A stretch of DNA of 23,263 nucleotides from a virus: positions 1 through 23,263 of IMG/VR virus record IMGVR_UViG_3300028735_000271; one strand, written 5' to 3'. The stretch's first letter is position 1. Each line of letters begins with the position of its first letter. Positions 1-5,150 of this stretch are shown piece by piece. Position numbers and translations under genes: made by a program. The notes under the pieces are model-generated. The model did not search any database. It was not told the origin of the DNA and saw nothing but the letters and a program-made list of their open reading frames with translations.

Positions 1-502
1 TTAAACTCCAGTAGGGTAGGCCCACGGATTTTCTTATCCAATTGGTGACACTATTCATCCATTGGCTGAATTCATAAGCAAAGCTACCAAATTTACAAAG
101 CCACTCTGCTGTTTGAACCAAACTGTCAACTTGATCTCCATGTGTGACCCAACACTTTTTGCCATTGGACAAAACATATTCATAATCCAAATGAAAGTCT
201 ATACCACCCATTTGGAATGTTACAAACTGACGTAAAAAGTCATCATGATTGCCGGGTATGTAATGAATCTGTGCACCGTGGCGGCTTTTGCGTAAAAGTT
301 TTTGTATTACAGTGTTGTGTTCTTCGGGCCAATAGGGTCGAGCTTTAAGTCGCCAAAAGTCAATGATGTCGCCCACTAAAAATACTGTTTTGGCTTCATA
401 GAGTTTTAGAAATTGTAGTAGCAAATCAGCCTTACAACTTCTGGTTCCAAGATGGATATCCGAAATCCATATGGTTCTATACGGAAATGTCAAAAGTATC
501 AC
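1..502 (-). CDS. Metallophosphoesterase, LpxH-like (3' end cut by window)
   Basis: The minus strand from about 502 is open to the window edge. The reading frame carries the metal-binding motifs of calcineurin-like phosphoesterases in order: WISDIHLG (D-x-H), VGDIIDFW (GD), IPGNHDD (GNHD) and THGDQVD (GH-type). The spacing and the GDIIDFW wording are like the UDP-2,3-diacylglucosamine hydrolase group (COG2908), which would act on lipid A precursors. A phage enzyme could have another phosphoester substrate. The start is uncertain: GTG at 502 or TTG at 493, the latter with AAAGG at about eight bases. It overlaps the end of the 29-aa membrane ORF, suggesting translational coupling. The C-terminus lies outside the window. 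Confidence 0.8.
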   Translation of the reverse strand, partial: MILLTFPYRTIWISDIHLGTRSCKADLLLQFLKLYEAKTVFLVGDIIDFWRLKARPYWPEEHNTVIQKLLRKSRHGAQIHYIPGNHDDFLRQFVTFQMGGIDFHLDYEYVLSNGKKCWVTHGDQVDSLVQTAEWLCKFGSFAYEFSQWMNSVTNWIRKSVGLPYWSL

Positions 503-566
503 CTTTCTCTAAAGCAAATTTATATCCAACTTCTATAAGTGAAAAAATAAGAACCAAAAATCCCAT
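477..566 (-). CDS. 29-aa small membrane protein
   Basis: A short ORF with an ATG at 566 and an AGGTGG Shine-Dalgarno about eight bases upstream. The product begins MGFLVLIFSLIEVGYKF, one hydrophobic segment followed by a charged tail. Its end overlaps the start of the phosphoesterase gene by about 25 bases, as expected for two coupled cistrons. No function is recognisable. The good ribosome site and the overlap are the only support. Confidence 0.45.
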   Translation of the reverse strand: MGFLVLIFSLIEVGYKFALEKGDTFDISV

Positions 567-637
567 ATTACCGCCACCTGTAAATTGCATTGAACCCTAA
601 ATACGTCATTGGCAACGCCATAGTCAATATACAAGCC

Positions 638-1012
638 CTATAAAATAAATTCAAAAGCGGGGATTACAACAGGCGGTTGATTTGTAGCCATAAAAGGAAT
701 GTCAACGACGCTTTTGTTCATAAAAATTTGTATGAATCTTTGGTTAACTGAGTCAAGTCTAAGAATACGCAGATTTACGAGAAAAAAACAAATATAATTT
801 GATAGGATTGCTATTTCTCCATTTCCTACATTATACGATACATTTAATGGCAATGATCCAACCGTAGTATCAAAGGCTGTTGAGCTGTTTGATGGTAAAA
901 AAGTTGAAGTGTTAGCGTGGTCGCGCGTGTAACGATATAATATTGCGGTTGGTGGCAATCCTGCTGCGAGTTCAGAGAGGCAGATGGCTCCGGGAACAAC
1001 CAAAATTATCAT
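638..1012 (-). CDS. Hypothetical phage protein, late-promoter driven
   Basis: A 124-aa protein from ATG at 1012, with a TTG one codon upstream as an alternative. A GATAAATA box at 1027-1020 puts the expected transcription start near 1014, so the ATG would be read from a nearly leaderless mRNA. The N-terminus (MIILVVPGAICLSELAAG) is hydrophobic and may be a signal or anchor. The rest is beta-rich, with many Ser, Thr and Asn, like small virion accessory proteins. I do not recognise a family. The late promoter suggests a structural or lysis-stage role. Confidence 0.6.
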   Translation of the reverse strand: MIILVVPGAICLSELAAGLPPTAILYRYTRDHANTSTFLPSNSSTAFDTTVGSLPLNVSYNVGNGEIAILSNYICFFLVNLRILRLDSVNQRFIQIFMNKSVVDIPFMATNQPPVVIPAFEFIL

Positions 1013-1019
1013 CAAATAT

Positions 1020-1027
1020 TATTTATC
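1020..1027 (-). promoter_or_regulatory. T4-type late promoter GATAAATA
   Basis: GATAAATA on the minus strand, 7 bases before ATG 1012. With T4 geometry the transcript starts about 6 bases after the box, within two bases of the start codon. Confidence 0.6.
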
Positions 1028-1032
1028 TTTTT

Positions 1033-1224
1033 CTAGTCTAAAAACAATAAAAGTCTATCACTACCTGCACGTTGACATACATTCACTGAAATTACATTGC
1101 CGTTTTGAAGCCAAACATTTGCTGGTTTGCATTTGCGATCGGTGCCAATGACATAATAAGCGGCGAGAGTTGATACTAGAACAACGGCAAACATAATGAC
1201 AAATTTGATTAATAGGTTTTTCAT
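1033..1224 (-). CDS. Small single-span membrane protein
   Basis: A 63-aa product from ATG 1224: MKNLLIKFVIMFAVVLVS is a positively charged N-terminus followed by a long hydrophobic segment (signal peptide or anchor). It is followed by a short domain with two cysteines (RKCKPANVW and VNVCQRAG) that could form a disulfide outside the membrane. An upstream TTG at 1239 is in frame but would add a hydrophilic leader before the signal, so ATG 1224 is preferred. It is divergent from the exported vWA gene, with overlapping promoter boxes between them, so both may act at the envelope. Confidence 0.55.
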   Translation of the reverse strand: MKNLLIKFVIMFAVVLVSTLAAYYVIGTDRKCKPANVWLQNGNVISVNVCQRAGSDRLLLFLD

Positions 1225-1237
1225 ATTAACATCAACC

Positions 1238-1245
1238 AATTTATA
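1238..1245 (-). promoter_or_regulatory. Possible late promoter TATAAATT
   Basis: TATAAATT on the minus strand, 13 bases before ATG 1224 and back-to-back with the plus-strand GATAAATA at 1248-1255. A TGTAAATA at 1261-1254 is an alternative for the same gene. Confidence 0.35.
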
Positions 1246-1247
1246 CC

Positions 1248-1255
1248 GATAAATA
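1248..1255 (+). promoter_or_regulatory. T4-type late promoter, leaderless geometry
   Basis: GATAAATA followed by exactly five bases (TTTAC) and the ATG at 1261. In T4 late promoters the +1 is the sixth base after the box, which here is the A of the ATG. Confidence 0.7.
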
Positions 1256-1260
1256 TTTAC

Positions 1261-1863
1261 ATGATCAAAGTTTTGAGTTTTCTGCTATTTTTAGCTCTAA
1301 TTCCTATTCAGTGCCATGCAAGAATTCAAGTAATATTTCTCATTGACGCATCTGCTTCAGTGGATGATAGAGAATACGCCCAAATTCATTTGGCATTGAG
1401 AAGCATACAACTACCTGAAAATATCAAAAATGGTACAGTGCATTTTGTTGAATGGAGCACGAGCCCATTGCCAGTAGCCAACGGTGAATTGAAAAATTTT
1501 CAGCAGGTAGTGCAACAATATTGGGAAAAAGGCAGACAAATGAGCGGGTCCACTGCGGTTGGACATGTACTTAACTTTGTGATGCAAGAAGTATATGATC
1601 CTGCTGCATCATCACACTATGTGATACTAATCACAGATGGTGATAATAATTCGGGCCCATCGCCTTTGGAAACCAATTATAGAACTTGGAGTATCATCAA
1701 CAAAGTCAACACCAGTGTTATTGTAATTGATGATTTGGATTTTTTAGTAAGGTATTATGAGCCATTGAGAATTGGATTCAAGTCATTAATCGTGCATGCC
1801 AAAACATACGATCAATTGGAGTCTGCACTACAATTGCTTGTGAATTCAATTTTTACAAAATAA
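1261..1863 (+). CDS. Exported von Willebrand factor A domain protein (DUF1194-like)
   Basis: A 200-aa protein with an apparent signal peptide (MIKVLSFLLFLALIPIQCHA, cleavage near residue 20), then a vWA fold. The MIDAS metal site is visible: DASAS (D-x-S-x-S) at about residues 29-33, a Thr in GSTAVGHV, and ITDGDNN for the last Asp. An EWS motif after the second strand is typical of the DUF1194 group. vWA domains bind protein partners through a divalent metal; an exported phage version would act in the periplasm or at the cell surface. It is transcribed alone and divergently from a small membrane protein, with a late promoter touching its start codon. The partner and role (adsorption block, lysis control) are unknown. 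Confidence 0.8.
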   Translation: MIKVLSFLLFLALIPIQCHARIQVIFLIDASASVDDREYAQIHLALRSIQLPENIKNGTVHFVEWSTSPLPVANGELKNFQQVVQQYWEKGRQMSGSTAVGHVLNFVMQEVYDPAASSHYVILITDGDNNSGPSPLETNYRTWSIINKVNTSVIVIDDLDFLVRYYEPLRIGFKSLIVHAKTYDQLESALQLLVNSIFTK

Positions 1864-1873
1864 CAAATTTTTA

Positions 1874-2410
1874 TTAACGGCCTCGCATTTGAGTCCAAAG
1901 CATCAAGTCAAAATCTGCTGGAGATATTTTGCGTTTTTGTGCTTGCGTCAAAAACTCCCGTTCCATTTCTTCATAACTTGCTGTCGCTGGTAAGTTGGTG
2001 TTTTTCAACAACCAACGTTTGATATGAACATCAATCGCTGCCAAATTTTGATTGGGCCTTGAGTGTATCAAAAAAAAGCGAGCAGTTTTTGGTCCAATAC
2101 CCTTTACTGCCAAGAATTTTTCCAAAGGATCCTGTTTCAAATCCAAATCCAAAACAGCCTCATAAGCTTTGGAAATTCTAGTGTATTGGCCAATACCCGC
2201 TGACTTTAAATTGTTAATCAAAGTTTGATTTTTGATCATTGATCTTACTTTAGCAAACGGCGTTTTGGCTCTGCTAAGTTTCAAAAATCGTTCCAAAGCA
2301 GCAGCAGTGGTAGTGGCATTTTTACCAGCAACCGCAATAGCAAACAATAAGAATTCTTCCAATTCCGCTTGACTTCTTTTGAAGTTGGTAATTTGATATG
2401 GATCAATCAT
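1874..2410 (-). CDS. HhH-GPD DNA glycosylase, endonuclease III-like
   Basis: A 178-aa base-excision repair enzyme. The helix-hairpin-helix motif is VKGIGPKTARFFL, whose Lys is at the position of the catalytic Lys of endonuclease III (GVGRKTA). The catalytic Asp follows in AAIDVHIKRWL, matching the family pattern (V/I)D-x-H-x-x-R. Keeping both Lys and Asp suggests a bifunctional glycosylase/AP-lyase. The C-terminal four-cysteine iron-sulfur loop of bacterial Nth is absent; the protein ends shortly after MLWTQMRGR. It is the last gene of a minus-strand series (3137 to 1874) and starts 9 bases after the previous stop. Substrate (oxidised pyrimidine, 8-oxoG or a phage-modified base) cannot be told. 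Confidence 0.8.
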   Translation of the reverse strand: MIDPYQITNFKRSQAELEEFLLFAIAVAGKNATTTAAALERFLKLSRAKTPFAKVRSMIKNQTLINNLKSAGIGQYTRISKAYEAVLDLDLKQDPLEKFLAVKGIGPKTARFFLIHSRPNQNLAAIDVHIKRWLLKNTNLPATASYEEMEREFLTQAQKRKISPADFDLMLWTQMRGR

Positions 2411-2419
2411 AACAAAATC

Positions 2420-2728
2420 TCATACTATAATTTTACCGCCCATTATATTATATTTTATAGTTTCAGGATATGTGTTTTTGAAAAAATGTTCAAACAAATC
2501 ACAATCCACAGGATCGGCAAAATAGATCCAAAGATCTTTTTTATAATCCAAAGCATAGTTCCAAGGATAATTCAATGAATTAAAAAAATCAGCGGTTTTG
2601 TAATTTTTAAAAGCCAAACTATATCTATAATAGGGGTCAACCACTAAATTTTTCCCCACATTGATTTTGTGTGGGAAAAACAAATCCAAGAATAGTTTTT
2701 TAAGCACTTCAATCAACCTGCCTTGCAA
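2420..2728 (-). CDS. Hypothetical protein in the repair gene cluster
   Basis: An open frame of up to 102 aa, rich in Tyr, Phe, Trp and Lys (for example DPYYRYSLAF, KDLWIYFADP). No catalytic motif or family recognised. The longest form starts at TTG 2728 and overlaps the 2H phosphoesterase gene by 20 bases. A GTG a few codons in, behind an AAGGCAGG purine run, is an equally good start. Its position between the phosphoesterase and glycosylase genes on the same strand supports it as a real coupled cistron. Confidence 0.6.
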   Translation of the reverse strand: MQGRLIEVLKKLFLDLFFPHKINVGKNLVVDPYYRYSLAFKNYKTADFFNSLNYPWNYALDYKKDLWIYFADPVDCDLFEHFFKNTYPETIKYNIMGGKIIV

Positions 2729-3137
2729 CAGTTATATGATAGGGATGCGGTTTTGTCAAGCCCAATGTTTTTCTAATATTATCTAATTGCTGACTTTTTA
2801 CTGGTAGGTAGAAGAATTTCCAATGTTGTTGTATGTCTGGCGAGTATTCAAAGTTTACCCTGTTGCCATCCAATGATTCCAAAATTTTTTCCTGATTGGC
2901 GTTGAGTGGAATTCTTCCATCCAACACAGTTATATGGCCACCCCACATTGGTAGTTGCAATTTTACAGCATTGGGGTCCCAGGGTGGACCAATTTTTTTT
3001 TGAATCCAATGATGATAGTATTCCACTATTCCGCGTGGCATTTTTACGATTAACCAATAGTTATTGATTCTCTTTTTACCACCGGGTCGCGGGGGAGAAT
3101 GTTGCAAAATACCTGAAGCTTGAATCCAATTGCTCAT
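2709..3137 (-). CDS. 2H phosphoesterase superfamily protein
   Basis: A 142-aa protein with the two H-x-T signatures of the 2H phosphoesterases: GGHITVLDG near residue 67 and PYHITVARQ near the C-terminus, about 65 residues apart. Family members (LigT/ThpR, CPDases, the phage anti-CBASS Acb1 group) hydrolyse 2',3'-cyclic phosphates or cyclic oligonucleotides. It could therefore heal RNA ends or degrade a defence second messenger; the sequence does not decide. A GATAAATA late-type promoter ends five bases before the ATG, so the mRNA would be leaderless. It heads the minus-strand series with the hypothetical and the DNA glycosylase. Confidence 0.75.
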   Translation of the reverse strand: MSNWIQASGILQHSPPRPGGKKRINNYWLIVKMPRGIVEYYHHWIQKKIGPPWDPNAVKLQLPMWGGHITVLDGRIPLNANQEKILESLDGNRVNFEYSPDIQQHWKFFYLPVKSQQLDNIRKTLGLTKPHPYHITVARQVD

Positions 3138-3142
3138 AAAAA

Positions 3143-3150
3143 TATTTATC
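3143..3150 (-). promoter_or_regulatory. T4-type late promoter, leaderless geometry
   Basis: GATAAATA on the minus strand, then TTTTT and ATG 3137. The spacer is five bases, as at 1248. The TGA stop of the 40-aa ORF (3151-3149) overlaps the box. Confidence 0.7.
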
Positions 3151-3271
3151 AGAAAGAATCGATCAACATTATGTCGTCGCCTTCAGTTTTTCCAACTGGG
3201 ACGAATTTTCCAAACTTTAATTTGAATTCTGTTTCATCCAATTTTGACATATCCGATACATAGATTTTCAT
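3149..3271 (-). CDS. 40-aa hypothetical protein
   Basis: A small ORF from ATG 3271 to TGA 3149; the product starts MKIYVSDMSKLDETEFKL and is charged, with no membrane segment. An ACTAAATC box followed by five bases precedes the ATG, a one-base variant of the late-promoter arrangement of neighbouring genes. It lies between the first repeat element and the 2H phosphoesterase gene. No family recognised. Confidence 0.5.
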   Translation of the reverse strand: MKIYVSDMSKLDETEFKLKFGKFVPVGKTEGDDIMLIDSF

Positions 3272-3319
3272 TGAATGATTTAGTATGAAATCAAAGGGCA
3301 CATGTCTAGCTAAAAGCTA

Positions 3320-3346
3320 ACGTTTGACATCAGCGATGTCAAACGT
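3320..3346. other. Perfect 12-bp hairpin
   Basis: ACGTTTGACATC and GATGTCAAACGT form a perfect 12-bp stem around the loop AGC. There is no T tract on the plus strand. On the minus strand it is followed by TAGCTTTTAGC, so a weak terminator for transcripts leaving the gp13-like gene is possible. Confidence 0.6.
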
Positions 3347-3368
3347 CTGAGATTACAATTCTATGAAG

Positions 3369-3655
3369 TGAACTACCAAGCTCTTAAAAGAACTTGGCTT
3401 ACGAAATCTAAATATCTAAGAATTTTTCACGATTCACAACAGTATCACCAATCACGTCATGTGTTGTGATCCCTCGAGCAGCGTCTCCCCGCACTTGAAT
3501 TTGCTCTGTTCCGGAACTATTTGATTTTTTAATTAACTGCTTTACATTTATATCAGATGATGTAATATGGGAAAACGCATAAAAGAATAGGCTAACGTCT
3601 CCCAATGTCCACGCCCTCGAAGGCATGTGGTTTTAGGAAGACGATTCCATTATAA
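3369..3655 (+). ncRNA. HEARO/omega-RNA-like repeat element, copy 1 (diverged)
   Basis: The most diverged of four related non-coding elements. It begins at a GTGAAC junction with TGAACTACCAAG, whose CCAAG pairs with CTTGG to form the first hairpin. It then shares blocks with the other copies: TTTTTCACGATTCAC, AATCACGT, GCGTCTCCCCG, TGTTCCGG, ATTTATAT, AGATGATGTAAT and the end block GGTTTTAGGAAGACGATT. The right end falls about four bases before the stop codon of the gp13-like gene on the other strand. HEARO RNAs are known to begin at ATGA/GTGA and to accompany IscB nucleases, hence the call. No nuclease ORF is present. The repeat itself is certain; the RNA family is an inference. Confidence 0.6.
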
Positions 3656-3658
3656 AAG

Positions 3659-4435
3659 TCAACCAATAATAAATCCATACCCTATTCTTTGTTCTGTCTG
3701 TGTGGCCAATTCTGCATCCAAAGCATCCATTTTGGCTTGTGCTTCCTGTTTCATTTCACTGCCATTCAGTGAACTGCCGCCCTGCGGACCAGGAATGTTA
3801 GCAAATTTTGCGCGAGCTTCACCAACAATATATTTGGCTTTGGCATGAGCATAATCACGAATCCATGCTTTTGAATATGGATCAGCGAGCAAAACAAAAT
3901 CTGGTTTATAATTATAAACCCAAAGTAAAATTTGTTCTTTGGCTACGGGTCGACGCATGATTGTTAGTTTGTGTAGAGCGGGTTCCCAAGCAAAATTAAT
4001 ATCTCTGCCAAACATTCTACCCAAAAGTTCTTGATATTGCATATAAAAGTCATAGGTAGCCAAACCACCCATGCTACCAGAAGATAGATTCAACAAATAA
4101 GCATTAGTATAAGCCAGTGAGAAAGGATCAATGAATGCACCCCCTGTGACGCCCCCTGAAACACCACGACGATATAAGCTTCTAACTTCCACAATTTCTG
4201 TAGGTAAGAAGTAAACATTTTGATCTGGTTGCAGTTCCATAAAAACATAGCTTTCTTCCACGGAATTGGAACTACGTTGGCGATATCTTTCAAAGGCGTT
4301 ATTGATTGCTTCATTGTAATGTTCGGGATCCAGCTCAATGTCAATGATTCCGCCACCCAACAAAAGATGGATTTCATCGATCAAACTTTGTCTAGCTTCT
4401 TGATTGGATTTGGCTTCGTCTGAAATTTGGTTCAT
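3659..4435 (-). CDS. 13: Neck protein, T4 gp13-like
   Basis: A 258-aa head-completion/neck protein (T4 gp13 is about 309 aa). The N-terminal pattern IDEIHLLLGGGIIDIELDPE, then NNAFERYRQR, parallels the T4 gp13 opening (a helix, LGAPIINVELTPDQ, a second helix). The C-terminus (WIRDYAHAKAKYI, then a Gly-rich loop, SEMKQEAQAKMDAL, and a final GYGFIIG) parallels the T4 ending with WVKDYATALAKE and PFGILVG. It would join gp14 at the portal to accept the tail. It lies on the strand opposite to the gp14- and gp15-like genes, between two repeat elements. ATG 4435 has an AAAAAAGG ribosome site and a GCTAAATA late promoter, so this mRNA has a normal short leader. Confidence 0.82.
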   Translation of the reverse strand: MNQISDEAKSNQEARQSLIDEIHLLLGGGIIDIELDPEHYNEAINNAFERYRQRSSNSVEESYVFMELQPDQNVYFLPTEIVEVRSLYRRGVSGGVTGGAFIDPFSLAYTNAYLLNLSSGSMGGLATYDFYMQYQELLGRMFGRDINFAWEPALHKLTIMRRPVAKEQILLWVYNYKPDFVLLADPYSKAWIRDYAHAKAKYIVGEARAKFANIPGPQGGSSLNGSEMKQEAQAKMDALDAELATQTEQRIGYGFIIG

Positions 4436-4454
4436 CTGTGGATACCTTTTTTGT

Positions 4455-4462
4455 TATTTAGC
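4455..4462 (-). promoter_or_regulatory. Late promoter GCTAAATA for the gp13-like gene
   Basis: GCTAAATA on the minus strand, 19 bases before ATG 4435. The predicted leader of about 14 bases holds an AAAAAAGG ribosome site, unlike the leaderless genes. Confidence 0.55.
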
Positions 4463-4473
4463 CCAAAAACCAT

Positions 4474-4503
4474 TTGACAATCTTGGTGTTCACGTGCTAA
4501 ATT
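4474..4503 (+). promoter_or_regulatory. Sigma70-like promoter TTGACA-18-TAAATT
   Basis: TTGACA at 4474-4479 and TAAATT at 4498-4503. The expected start is near 4510, two bases before ATG 4512. GCTAAATT here could alternatively be a variant late box. Confidence 0.45.
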
Positions 4504-4511
4504 GATTACAA

Positions 4512-4685
4512 ATGAACAACGCTAAAGAACTGGCATCTGCTGCCCTGTTGTTTTTGGAAACTGCCAATGGTTGTTTAACTGAAATCCATTATGATCATTT
4601 GCAAGATGCCATCTGCCAGCATTTGGGAGATGATGCGGTAGAAGCTATGTTGTTTCAAAAACTAAGTAAACTATCAAGAGTCTAA
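4512..4685 (+). CDS. 57-aa hypothetical protein
   Basis: A short gene, product MNNAKELASAALLFLETANG followed by an acidic helical stretch (DHLQDAICQHLGDDAVEA). It is probably an all-helical soluble protein and has no known family that I can name. A TTGACA/TAAATT promoter ends just before the ATG and there is no ribosome site, the same tight architecture as at 14165 and 21761. It is divergent from the gp13-like gene. Its stop is followed five bases later by the inverted left-end remnant of the repeat family. Confidence 0.55.
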   Translation: MNNAKELASAALLFLETANGCLTEIHYDHLQDAICQHLGDDAVEAMLFQKLSKLSRV

Positions 4686-4689
4686 GAAC

Positions 4690-4703
4690 CCTTGGTAGTT
4701 CAC
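4690..4703 (-). repeat. Inverted left-end remnant of the repeat family
   Basis: CCTTGGTAGTTCAC is the exact reverse complement of GTGAACTACCAAGG, the first 14 bases of the elements. It lies 59 bases before copy 2 and in the opposite orientation. Only the left end is recognisable. Confidence 0.65.
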
Positions 4704-4763
4704 AAAGTTAATCAGGACGTTAAACGATCAAATCTCACTATTACAAGCCAAGCAACTATGTGG

Positions 4764-5034
4764 TGAACTACCAAGTGTCTAAAAAAACCCTTGGCTTCAA
4801 GAGCCCCCATGCTCAAGAACTTTTCACGCTTCACAGACGCATCATTAGATGAATCACGTAATTCAACCACGCAAGCGGTGTCTCTCCGTGCTTTAATTCG
4901 GGTTGTTCCGGCCCTATCTTTTATATTTATATTGAAGATGATGTGATACAAAAATGTATACAAAAACAGAGGTAAAGTCACTTTGGATCTCAGCCACTAA
5001 AGATCACTGGGTTTTTAGATGACAATTTATATAA
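4764..5034 (+). ncRNA. HEARO/omega-RNA-like repeat element, copy 2
   Basis: A well-preserved copy. After the GTGAAC junction it shows hairpin 1 (CCAAG...CTTGG), hairpin 2 (GAGC...GCTC in GAGCCCCCATGCTC), hairpin 3 (TGAAT...ATTCA, 4852-4865), and a terminal hairpin GGGTTG-TTC-CGGCCC (4900-4914). TATTTATATT, a GATGATGTGATA block, ACAAAAACAGAGGTAAA and the right-end block AAAGATCACTGGGTTTTTAG follow. There is no ORF longer than about 22 codons and no IscB/TnpB gene. It lies in the intergenic region before the gp14-like gene, and the last bases (ATTTATATAA) match the other copies' ends. The 5' flank would supply the guide if it works like an IscB omega-RNA. Confidence 0.65.
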
Positions 5035-5150
5035 AGCCATCAAAACCCAAACACTACTAAAACTAAGTCATATCTGCTTCTTTGTTATAGAATAGCCCTC
5101 AAGAAATCACGGCACCTGATAAGTAAAAAGTAATCAGGAGTTGTGTGAAT

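Noticed and set aside
2709-3137. Definite anti-CBASS Acb1 assignment
   Set aside because: Only the two H-x-T motifs are visible; these are common to all 2H enzymes, so the specific function was not claimed.
4954-5022. 22-codon ORF inside copy 2 as a conserved peptide
   Set aside because: The corresponding frames in copies 1, 3 and 4 are not conserved as protein; changes include length differences that break the frame.
3369-5034. Group I or group II intron
   Set aside because: The copies do not interrupt any gene, and I could not identify the conserved core pairings (P3/P7 or domain V).
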